The position numbers and the translations under genes were made by a program. Under the pieces are notes generated by a model. It made no database searches. It saw only the letters and a list, made by a program, of their open reading frames with translations, and had not been told where the DNA came from. From Cylindrospermopsis curvispora GIHE-G1 (GTDB lineage: Bacteria > Cyanobacteriota > Cyanobacteriia > Cyanobacteriales > Nostocaceae), in NCBI RefSeq assembly GCF_014489415.1, contig NZ_CP060822.1:3457501-3521500 (forward strand): DNA of 64,000 nucleotides, in the 5' to 3' direction. Shown here one piece after another: positions 8,563 to 17,100 of this stretch (within the stretch, counting starts at the first letter, position 1; each line of letters starts with the position of its first letter).

Positions 8563-9102
8563 ATGAAGATTAAAGAAACATTAGTGAGCCTAATTCTCGT
8601 CGGTGGAGCTATGACTATAGGTTCCCAAGCCATAGCCGAAGATTTCTCCAGCATTAAAAATAGTTCCCCACTAAATGCATCATCTCAATTATGGCAAACT
8701 AATAACCCAGGGGTGAACAATTTCAATGGTTACGGGCAGTTCACACAACTCGGCTTATCCAGGTATACCCAAGATGGAATCCCATATAAGATACAAAACG
8801 TGCAGGTATCTTCAAGTGACGTTTGTGAATATATTAACATGGCAATTTCTGCCTTTGGTTCTGGTGATTTCCAAAAGGCAAAGATGATACTTGATGTGGT
8901 TGTTGAGCTTGACCCTAACACTAGTTATGCCTATGTTCTCCGAGGCTTATCATTCCTCATGCTAGAGAGTCCAAAATCTGCTCTGACCAACTTAGAAAAA
9001 GGTGTCAGCTTACTCATTCGAGAAGATGATTCAGAATCTCAATACCTAGCAGAGATGGTAAATAACCTAATTCCAATGGTTAAACTTCTTTACTCCTTAT
9101 AG
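8563..9102 (+). CDS. Exported TPR-like protein, paralogue of the 6511-7032 gene
   Basis: 179 residues. A signal peptide (MKIKETLVSLILVGGAMTIGS, then QAIAE) is followed by a polar linker and a TPR-like C-terminal half: VCEYINMAISAFGSGDFQKA, then LDPNTSYAYVLRGLSFLMLE. An AGGAGATG ribosome site lies about ten bases before the ATG. It faces away from the minus-strand trio, and its nearest relative in the window is the TPR gene at 6511-7032. Function unknown. Confidence 0.75.
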   Translation: MKIKETLVSLILVGGAMTIGSQAIAEDFSSIKNSSPLNASSQLWQTNNPGVNNFNGYGQFTQLGLSRYTQDGIPYKIQNVQVSSSDVCEYINMAISAFGSGDFQKAKMILDVVVELDPNTSYAYVLRGLSFLMLESPKSALTNLEKGVSLLIREDDSESQYLAEMVNNLIPMVKLLYSL

Positions 9103-9192
9103 GTTCAGTCTAATAATTCTAGCCAAATCAATCAGTAAAAATTTGTGTCTTAAATTTGACTGAAGCTGAGTGATTGTGCTAAACTGGGCGGG

Positions 9193-9214
9193 ATTATTCT
9201 CTTTGCAGAATAAT
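9193..9214 (+). promoter_or_regulatory. Hairpin before the sigma-like gene
   Basis: Perfect 8-bp arms ATTATTCT / AGAATAAT with a six-base loop, 41 bases before the start codon at 9255. There is no T-run, so it is either a leader hairpin or an operator. Confidence 0.35.
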
Positions 9215-9254
9215 TCTGCTCAATTATCCTAGTTTTGAGGGGAAACCATAGATA

Positions 9255-10067
9255 ATGACACTTGAAGAATTCATTCAAATCCTTGCCGAACACCAGCTGT
9301 CAAAATATATCCGCAGTCAAGAAGCATTAATTAGAAGAGCCAAGCAAACAGGTAGAATGTCATACCAGGAGAGACTAATCTATATACGGCAAGCACAGGC
9401 AGCAATTCAAGATTTAAAGCAGATACTTTCCAATAGAAACATGTGTGAAAGATTGCTAGTCTACACTCAGAAGCAAAGCTCAGCTGACCAGGTAGAAACA
9501 ATAGATTGGATTCTGAGGATGATAGAGTTATCTGATGGAATATACGGCAAAATTTCATTTAGCTCAGATAGCTCAGATATTTACCAAGAAGGTCTGCAAA
9601 GAACTAGAATCTGGTTCTTCGATAGATTTGTTGAGAACTATAATCCACAAGTATCATCCATTCTCACTTGGTTTAATAAAAATTTAGATTATAAATTTCG
9701 CGATCTAAGGAGAGAGAGAGAGAGAGAACCACAGAGTCTTGATGACACAACAAGAATCGGTCCCCCTCATATACCAAGTCCTGAAAACCGAAATTTTGTA
9801 GAGGAGATTGAAGCTATGCTTGAATCACTAGAAAATTGCCTAAACTCGCCAAATAGTAACTGTCCAAGATCCTGTATTCGCAACGCTCCTCATGCTAATT
9901 GCAATTCTGTAATTAGAAGCATCTTAAACTTATTATTAGCAGGAGAAGTGGAAAAATTGGGCCCAGTATGGGATACCTTATCCCGGAAATATGAAGTGTC
10001 TTCCTATTCTATGAAACAATTTATTAGGAAGGAATGCTTTACTTGCTTCAAGAGATTAACTGAGTGA
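9255..10067 (+). CDS. Putative sigma-70-like protein of the DUF1822/CHAT gene neighbourhood
   Basis: 270 residues. The middle segment ILTWFNKNLDYKFRDLRRER resembles region 2 of the ECF/sigma-70-like proteins that in cyanobacteria often precede DUF1822 and CHAT genes. The C-terminal part is rich in Cys (NCPRSCIRNAPHANC; KECFTCFKRL) and could bind metal. The call rests on weak residue similarity plus gene order. A (GA)9 run at 9710-9727 encodes RRERERE and could slip to give on/off switching. The ATG is preceded by a TTTTGAGGGG ribosome site at a slightly long distance. Confidence 0.5.
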   Translation: MTLEEFIQILAEHQLSKYIRSQEALIRRAKQTGRMSYQERLIYIRQAQAAIQDLKQILSNRNMCERLLVYTQKQSSADQVETIDWILRMIELSDGIYGKISFSSDSSDIYQEGLQRTRIWFFDRFVENYNPQVSSILTWFNKNLDYKFRDLRREREREPQSLDDTTRIGPPHIPSPENRNFVEEIEAMLESLENCLNSPNSNCPRSCIRNAPHANCNSVIRSILNLLLAGEVEKLGPVWDTLSRKYEVSSYSMKQFIRKECFTCFKRLTE

Positions 10068-10172
10068 TATCTTAAACAGATATTTAGGTTTGAAAAAAGA
10101 TAAATATCTACCAAATATCGAAACCGATGCCAAGCACAACAAGAATCTAAAAAGGTGAGGAAGGAATTAAGT

Positions 10173-11276
10173 ATGACAAACTCAATTAGTATTGAATTAA
10201 CCGATGAATACCGCCAACAGGCTTATGTATTTGCTCGAAAACAAAGAAACCAAAAGCGAGCAGAAGAAGTATATAGAAACACCCTAGTAGTTTTAGCTAC
10301 TAAGAACTTTTTGGATATTTTAGGGATTAATAATGACTTATCCAAAGGCTTCTCCTGGAACTTTTTAGGACAGCAAATAGGTGATATTGCAGATTTATAC
10401 TTACCAGATTTTAAGCAATCTATAGAATGCCGAGTTATCCGCAAGACAGAAAGCAAATGTCATATTCCCCAAGAGGTTCAATCAGATAGATTAGGATATC
10501 TATTCATAGAGTTAGACGACTCCTATGAAACGGCAGAAATTATAGGGTTTGTTCCTCAAGTTTCTGTTTCAGAATTACCAAGGAGTTATTTTCAAGGTCT
10601 TGACCTCTTTCTAGAACATTTGGATAAAGTTTCTGGCAAATCTCTAATTTCTATAGGGGAATTAATGGAAGGTTATTTTCAAGATTGGATGATTAACATT
10701 CAAACATTATTAGACAATATCCAATACTCAAATAGAGAACAATTTCGCTTGACATTCAAGAGTGTAGAAGATGAAAAAATCAGAGGAATTGAAGATGAAA
10801 TTGAAGAAATAAAAGAAATAAAAGGTAAAATTGAAAAAATAGGAGATGATAATGAACTTTGGAAACAAGGCGAGAAGTTGTGGGAGTTATTGTCACGCGA
10901 GAAGTTGTGGAGTTTATTGTCACCAGAAGATCGCCAATATATCTATTGTCCTAAGATTGCTGCCAAAGACTTAACAGACTATGTCGACTATCCCGTGGCG
11001 TTAATGGTGGGAATCATGAAGAAACCCAATAGTCAGAAGTTATTAATTATGATTCGTGTTCTTCCTCTAGAGTCTCAACAATTACCAACCAATTTACTTC
11101 CCCAGGGAATAAAACTTACCATTACTGATCTATCAGACAACGAAATTATCAAAGTTGTGGAATCCCAGGAGGGGAACATTTTCATACAGTATAAATTCCT
11201 TGCAGATCTAGATGATAAGTTTAGTGTTGGTGTTGAGATAAATAACCGGAATTTTACACAAGAATTCCTAGTTTAG
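10173..11276 (+). CDS. DUF1822 family protein
   Basis: 367 residues from the chosen ATG. This start has a good AGGAAGG ribosome site and gives the usual DUF1822 beginning (MTNSISIELTDEYRQQAYVF); the in-frame GTG at 10155 is less likely. The N-terminal ~150 residues match DUF1822: helix RAEEVYRNTLVVLATKNFLD, IADLYLPDF, then LGYLFIELDDSYETAEIIGF. A charged coiled stretch lies at about 205-235, and a C-terminal beta domain follows. DUF1822 function is unknown; the family co-occurs with sigma-like and CHAT genes, suggesting a signalling or conflict module. A short paralogue lies at 12480-13073. Confidence 0.8.
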   Translation: MTNSISIELTDEYRQQAYVFARKQRNQKRAEEVYRNTLVVLATKNFLDILGINNDLSKGFSWNFLGQQIGDIADLYLPDFKQSIECRVIRKTESKCHIPQEVQSDRLGYLFIELDDSYETAEIIGFVPQVSVSELPRSYFQGLDLFLEHLDKVSGKSLISIGELMEGYFQDWMINIQTLLDNIQYSNREQFRLTFKSVEDEKIRGIEDEIEEIKEIKGKIEKIGDDNELWKQGEKLWELLSREKLWSLLSPEDRQYIYCPKIAAKDLTDYVDYPVALMVGIMKKPNSQKLLIMIRVLPLESQQLPTNLLPQGIKLTITDLSDNEIIKVVESQEGNIFIQYKFLADLDDKFSVGVEINNRNFTQEFLV

Positions 11277-11286
11277 TCAACAATTC

Positions 11287-11324
11287 AAATCTCAGGATGA
11301 TAAAACTCATAATCCTGAGATTTT
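11287..11324 (+). terminator. Hairpin after the DUF1822 gene
   Basis: Perfect 12-bp arms AAATCTCAGGAT / ATCCTGAGATTT around a 13-base loop, ending in TTTT, starting 11 bases after the stop codon. Confidence 0.8.
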
Positions 11325-11339
11325 AGCTATCCCTGGAGG

Positions 11340-11484
11340 TTAATACAATTGCTAAGTAGGGAGGCACAATTATTTATAGGATGGGTCGAGTAACGAGACC
11401 CGTGGGGGTGTTGGGTTTCATACTTCAACCCAACCTACGTTCATCTCATATTTAATTCCACCTACCTACTTAATACAATTGCTA
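11340..11484. mobile_element. Dispersed MITE-like repeat with flanking direct repeats
   Basis: The complete element (11353-11472, TAAGTAGGGAGGCACAATTA ... CCACCTACCTACTTA) lies between two identical copies of TTAATACAATTGCTA at 11340-11354 and 11470-11484. This looks like a target-site duplication, partly overlapping the element ends. The ends form an imperfect inverted repeat, and the interior has two hairpins (GGGTCGAGTAACGAGACCC and TTGGGTTTCATACTTCAACC...). No coding capacity, so it would depend on a transposase elsewhere. Confidence 0.8.
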
Positions 11485-11537
11485 TAAGTGCAGCTATTAT
11501 ACGCTTGTATTAAGAAAATCAACATTTTTACTTAGAA

Positions 11538-11873
11538 TTAGCCCGATTCTATTCTTTGCGCAGCTGTTTTAAAATCGTATTGCTCTTCTTTTATTACCAA
11601 GTCTATGTTTTTATGTTTTTCCTCCAACATTCTAGCTAACTCGTCCCAGGCTTCCTTTTCCTCAGAATGAACAGCTAAAGTTAATTCTATCTTCTTTTGA
11701 CCTTTTACCTGTTGATTATACTCACTTGCTTGTATAAGATTAGAATTATATGCTATTAGTCCTAAAGTGAAAATCCCAACCATCAATGGGACTTGACCTG
11801 TTACAGAATATTTCTTCTGCCAAGAATTTAGCGATTTAGCGAAACAATTCAGTAATTGCATATTACCCCCCAA
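11538..11873 (-). pseudogene. N-terminal fragment of an ABC-transporter solute-binding protein
   Basis: 111 residues. A membrane anchor or signal (VPLMVGIFTLGLIAYNSNLI) is followed by KKIELTLAVHSEEKEAWDEL and HKNIDLVIKEEQYDF, the first beta-alpha-beta unit of an extracellular solute-binding protein (family 1 pattern). Family members are about 400 residues, so more than two thirds is missing; the frame stops soon after, close to a copy of the dispersed repeat. The start may be the fifth residue (MQLLN). It is probably a broken gene; a short functional anchor protein is possible but unlikely. Confidence 0.6.
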
Positions 11874-12119
11874 ACACTTTATGCTTAATTAACTAGTTTT
11901 CTATTGTACTGAATGTAAATTAAATACCAACGGAGACAGTCCAAATTATACTAAAAATTATCAAGATAGATAGTTATCGTAATAATTTGTAACTATGATT
12001 ACAAACTTAACCACAATCATCTGGAAATCCTAGATTAATCATTTACTCTCTTAAACTTATTTATACAACTTTTATCTAATTAAATTTAAACCCTGCAAAA
12101 CTTTATTAAAAAATTACAC

Positions 12120-12369
12120 ACTAAGTAGGGAGGCAAAACTATTTGTAGCTACAGGACAAATATTTACTCCAGAAGCTATTCAACGTGCATATTATTTAAC
12201 CGATGGACAACCATGGTTAGTCTCCCCCACGGACAGTCTCCAGGTGTCGGTTAATTCAAATAATCACGGTTAATTGGCGATCTCGCGAGTGCTTTGCAAT
12301 CGCATTTATATCCCCTGGATTTGTTGGGTTTCGTTCCTTAACCCAACCTACATTCATCTTATATTTAAA
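12120..12369. repeat. Dispersed repeat interrupted by a gene fragment
   Basis: The left end (CTAAGTAGGGAGGCAAAACT, then ATTTGTAG) is separated from the right end (TTGGGTTTCGTTCCTTAACC ... CATCTTATATTTAA) by an ATPase gene fragment and a HIP1-like stretch. The 11.9-12.12 kb and 12.37-12.48 kb flanks show nothing recognisable. Confidence 0.65.
12148..12222 (+). pseudogene. Internal fragment of the ATPase/nuclease gene
   Basis: Reads ATGQIFTPEAIQRAYYLTDG and continues QPWLV, matching the ATGQVFTTEGIQQSFYLTDG segment of the 514-residue protein. It starts and ends without signals and sits inside a dispersed repeat. Confidence 0.8.
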
Positions 12370-12479
12370 TTAAGAAGCGTATAAAAAAAGATTTTTAAAA
12401 AATTCCCTCAAAATCCTTCATTTTTAACCGATATATATTTAGGAGACAAAACCAGATAATCTTACCTGAGAAAGTTATC

Positions 12480-13073
12480 ATGCTTAAATCTATTACTATT
12501 AATTTCACAAAAGAAGATCATGAGCAAGCGGAAAGTGCTGCTAAAAAGGAAATAAGCCAACCGAGGATAGAACAACAATACAGGAATATCCTAGCCCTCC
12601 TAGCAGGTAAAACTTTCCTCCATACGTTGGGTTTTGAAAGTAAATTAGACTCTAGTCTATTTGATAGTTCTCTAGAACCCGAATTTAGCAATTCTCAAAA
12701 CTTATATTTACCCAATTTTAACAAGTTTTTACAATGTTACCCCATTAGTAGATGGCACGATAATTTTAATTTTGTCTTGCCAAATCATCCTCCCCAACTA
12801 GGACACTTATTTATTGAGATAGATACCCCTTATACAACAGCGGAAATCATAGGTTTTCTACCAAAAATAACTAGTTTTGAACTTAACCGCTCCACATTAA
12901 AACGTATTGATTTATTATTAGAAGATATAATTTTACATTCTGGTAAAATACCCACCGTTAAAACACCTGTTCTTAGAGATTGGCTAGATGGTTTATTTAA
13001 GGATTGGCATCAAGAACCGGAGCTATTGGAACGAATTAAATACCTCATAGACCTAATATCTGATGAGGATTGA
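12480..13073 (+). CDS. Short DUF1822 family protein
   Basis: 197 residues, corresponding only to the N-terminal half of the usual family length and of the gene at 10173-11276. Shared features are the helix IEQQYRNILALLAGKTFLHT, NLYLPNF, and QLGHLFIEIDTPYTTAEIIGF. The last residues (WLDGLFKDWHQEPELLERIK) match the position where the longer protein enters its coiled region, so this is either a truncated or a single-domain form. It lies upstream of the GUN4-domain and CHAT genes on the same strand. Confidence 0.7.
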   Translation: MLKSITINFTKEDHEQAESAAKKEISQPRIEQQYRNILALLAGKTFLHTLGFESKLDSSLFDSSLEPEFSNSQNLYLPNFNKFLQCYPISRWHDNFNFVLPNHPPQLGHLFIEIDTPYTTAEIIGFLPKITSFELNRSTLKRIDLLLEDIILHSGKIPTVKTPVLRDWLDGLFKDWHQEPELLERIKYLIDLISDED

Positions 13074-13160
13074 CTTGCTCCTTGTTCATTTTTTCATTAA
13101 CTTTTACCCCGTTTGACTATCATTACTCAAATCACCCAAATCACCCAAATATAATTCCCC

Positions 13161-13844
13161 ATGGCATCATTTACAGAAAAATGCTATAAACTGCGCTATC
13201 TCCTAGCGGAACAAAACTGGAAACAAGCAAATCAAGAAACAAAAAATATCATTTTTGGTATTATAAATGAAACAAAAGAAATACCTTTTTATCTCCAAAA
13301 TATTAGTCAAATTTCCTCTCGAAATCTTCGTCTAATTGACAGATTATGGCTAAAATATAGCCAAGGTAAATTTGGTTTCTCCGTGCAACAAAAAATTTAT
13401 CGTGAAATAGGAGGAACACAAGATTATGACTCGGAAAAGTGGGCTATTTTTATCGGTAAAGTAGGGTGGAATGAAAGTTTAGAAAATGAAAACAATGAAA
13501 ATAATAATATAACTTTAGAAAATGTCCCAGAAGGTCACTTCCCCATGTTAATACCACAAAATGATTATCGGCCTTTTTTCTTTATTGTAATCATTCTCTC
13601 TAGCCCATTATTATCGTTTTTGGTTATGAAAATCTTCTCGAATCTATGGTTCTTTTTGACTGAATTTGGTATATGGGGTTTATTATTATGGGTGATTTTG
13701 TTTATTTTACTTAAAATTATTTGGATAACCGGTTGGGGGTACCTACAACTAAGGCTATCATTACATTATGTTCCAAAGTTTAACTACACATGCTCACAGA
13801 TTATGTCCAGCATATTTGAGAGACTAAAAAGCTCTAACCTTTAA
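13161..13844 (+). CDS. GUN4-domain membrane protein
   Basis: 227 residues. Residues about 5-120 carry the GUN4 signature: LRYLLAEQNWKQANQET, LRLIDRLWLKYSQGKFGFSV, GGTQDYDSEKW, then VPEGHFP. True GUN4 binds porphyrins and stimulates Mg-chelatase; cyanobacteria also have many GUN4-like domains attached to kinases, proteases and membrane segments with unknown ligand. Here two hydrophobic segments follow at about 137-155 and 165-190, so the domain should sit on the cytoplasmic face of a membrane. Its place just upstream of a CHAT-STAND receptor suggests a signalling rather than a chlorophyll-synthesis role (inference). A tandem TCACCCAAA repeat precedes the gene. Confidence 0.8.
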   Translation: MASFTEKCYKLRYLLAEQNWKQANQETKNIIFGIINETKEIPFYLQNISQISSRNLRLIDRLWLKYSQGKFGFSVQQKIYREIGGTQDYDSEKWAIFIGKVGWNESLENENNENNNITLENVPEGHFPMLIPQNDYRPFFFIVIILSSPLLSFLVMKIFSNLWFFLTEFGIWGLLLWVILFILLKIIWITGWGYLQLRLSLHYVPKFNYTCSQIMSSIFERLKSSNL

Positions 13845-13864
13845 CTACTTACCTGCTTACTATT

Positions 13865-13986
13865 TAAGTAGGTAGGTAGAATTAAATATAAGATGAACGT
13901 AGGTTGGGTTGAAGCATGAAACCCAACACCCGCAAGGGTTACGCTACCTCTAATCCATCTTACAAATAATTGTCCCTCCCTACTTA
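13865..13986. repeat. Dispersed repeat, complete
   Basis: TAAGTAGGTAGGTAGAATTA at the left, CCCTCCCTACTTA at the right, with the central GGGTTGAAGCATGAAACCC hairpin. It lies between the GUN4 and CHAT genes. Confidence 0.85.
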
Positions 13987-14173
13987 GTCAATTTTATCTC
14001 TAGTCTATTCAGTCAGTATTAAGTAAGCAAATTAATAATAACTAGGCATAATATATACACGATACAACCCAATAAATTGTATATAATTGTCAAATTTTCC
14101 TCAGTAAACTTGCTAATTTGTATTGTTTTCAGTTAAACTATTATTTCCATCTACTTACCTCACGTATAATCCT

Positions 14174-17100
14174 ATGGCTATAAACATTGTATTACGAGTA
14201 TTAAATGGCAACTTCTCAGAAGGATTTAATATAGATATCATTTATGATGGAAAAAAAGAATCAGAGCGTATTGTAGAGAATACAAATATACAAAATCTCT
14301 ACATCACATGGCAAAATATTCTACATAGCTATACAACCCGTAAAATTTCTTCCATAGAAGTTCAGGACACTCATATAACTACAGAAAAATGGAGAACTGC
14401 CAAAACAAAGTTACAAACGGAGTACGAAAAATGGCTAAAAGATCAAAAGATTAGTAGTTTGATTGAAAAAATAATTTCTCCTACAGAACAAACTAAAACC
14501 TCCACTAAACAGAATCGAAAATTAGTTCGTATTCACCTAATTTTTTCACCAACCCTCAATCAAAGTAGCCAAAGGGATAACGATATTCTCCGCAGACTAC
14601 CGTGGGGATCCTATTTCAACGATCATATTAAATCTGATATAGCTGATAATTACGATATAACCTTTATTCTATCAAAAGAACATACATCTAAACCTATTCA
14701 TACTAACTTATTCAGTTCAAAACCGCCAAAAATCCTGGCTATTTTTGGTGGTCATCAAGGGGAACTAGCATCCAGTCAGTCTGACGAAGCCAATAAACTT
14801 CGGAAAATATGTGAACCTAATGGCGCAACAGTTATTCTTAAAAATGTTACAGAACAACAGGAATTTCATCAACTACTAATTAACGACAGCTACGATATTC
14901 TATTTTACTCGGGACATAGTAGCAGTAAAGACGGAGGCACAATCCAGTTTGAACAAGAAACCTCAATTATCCGAGATTTTAAGAATGATCTCAAGGAAGC
15001 AAAGAAAAAAGGGTTAAAAATAGCCCTGTTCAACTCCTGTGATGGACTAAAAATAGCAGACTTTTTAACAGAAGAGGTAGGCATACCAGCTGTAATAGTC
15101 ATGAAAGAGCCAGTACCAGACGAATTTGCTCGAGAGTTTTTCGAAAGATTTCTATGCCGTTTTGTCCAGGAAAATAATTGCCTATCTATAGCAGTAGATC
15201 TAGCCAAAAACGACATTGCTTATAGAGAAAACAAAGACTTTCCAGGTGCTACATGGTTGCCTATAACCTGTTATTCAAATACACAGTCGGAGGAATTCAC
15301 TTGGAGTAAAAAGAGACAAATATATATAAGTCGCCAAAACATCAAAATTCATAATTATTTTTATCACAGACAAAATGATGAATCCCAATGCCCCTATCAA
15401 GGACTATTTCACTTTGGACCACAAGAAGCCGAATTTTTCTTCGGTCGAGAAATCTTCATCGAACAATTGTACAATGCCACCCAAGAGGCCATACAAAATG
15501 CCACGCCCAATCCAGAAAAACGTAACATTATACCCCTAATAGGTGCATCTGGTAGTGGTAAATCCTCCCTAGTTCTAGCCGGATTAGTCCCCAGATTAGA
15601 GAAACAAGGAAACTGGCTATTTACTTATTTTCGACCAGGAGAAGATCCCTTCTATGCCCTAGCTACAGCTTTAGTACCACTTTATACTCCAGAATTAAAT
15701 GCCACAGAGAAAATAGCCCAAGAGACCCTTCTTGCCAAGCTTTTAAAAGAAGAAGATCTACTGATATCCAAAGTTTTTCCGAAAATACAACAACAGAATC
15801 CTAACTTTCGAGTATTAATTATAGCAGATCAATTTGAAGAGATTTATACCTTGTGTCCAGACGAAGAAACTCGGCATAAATTCTTAGACTGTTTATTAAA
15901 AAGTTTTACCCCCAGTAGTCAGATAGTTTTGTTAATCACCATGCGTGCTGACTTTCTTTCCCATGCTCTTTCCTATAGACCCTTTGGAGATATTTTGCAA
16001 AAAACGGATATTAAAATCCTAGCTATGAATGAGCAAGAATTAACAGAAGTAATTACTGGACCAGCAGAAAGATTAGGAGTATCTTTTGAAGGGGGACTAG
16101 CAGCAACAATATTGAGCGATGTGAAACAGCAAACAGGAAACTTACCATTGCTAGAGTTTGCCCTAACCAAATTATGGGAGTCAACCCAAGGTGTAGAATT
16201 AACTCATAAGATTTATGAAGAAATAGGAAAAGTAGAGGGAGCATTGTCCCGATATGCAGATGACCAATATAACCAATTGAAACCAGAAGAAAAGGAAAAA
16301 GTCCAACGGATTTTTATTCAATTAGTACGCCCAGGTGAAGGAGCAGAAGATACAAGACGCATAGCAATGAAAGCCGAAATTGGGGAAGAAAATTGGTCAT
16401 TAGTGAATAAAATAGCAGACACTAGACTAGTAGTAACTAGTACAAATACATCAGAGCAAGAAACAGTAGAGGTAGCACATGAAGCATTAATTCGTAACTG
16501 GGGGGAACTAAGGAATTGGATAGATAGCAACCGAGAATTTAGAGCTTGGCAAGAGAGATTAAGAGTTATAAGACAACAATGGGAATCAACAGAACGAGAT
16601 ACAGAATTATTGTTACGAGGAGGAATGCTGGTTCAAGCAGAAGAAAGATTGAAAGAGCGTCCAGAAGATTTAATTAACGAGCGAAAGTTTATAGAAGAGA
16701 GTATTCAAGAAAAAAATCGCATCTTACAGCAAGAAAAAGCAAGACAAAAGAGAGAAATGATGACTGCCTGGGGAATTACCGCAGGCTCCATAGTAGCAGT
16801 AGTAGTCAGTGTTGCTTTAGGGGTAACAGCAGTGCACCAAAAAAATCAAGCTGAAATTAATCAAGCCAAATATCTAGGTCAGGAGAGTTGGTCTCTGTTG
16901 AGACAAGATAAATGGTCAGAAGCGTTACCAATCGCTATAAAGGCTGGGGTAATTGTTCGTGATAAACCGGGTGAATTCTTATATATAAGTAGCTCTTTGC
17001 AACGTATACTGCAATCTGACTTTGAATATTCACTAAGATCAACTACTAGATCCGGGTTTACAAGTGTGACAATAAGCCCAGATGGCAAAACCTTGGTTTC

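Noticed and set aside
14905-15216. 103-residue minus-strand frame opposite the CHAT domain (also 30411-30722)
   Set aside because: Conserved only because the CHAT sequence on the other strand is conserved; composition is not protein-like.
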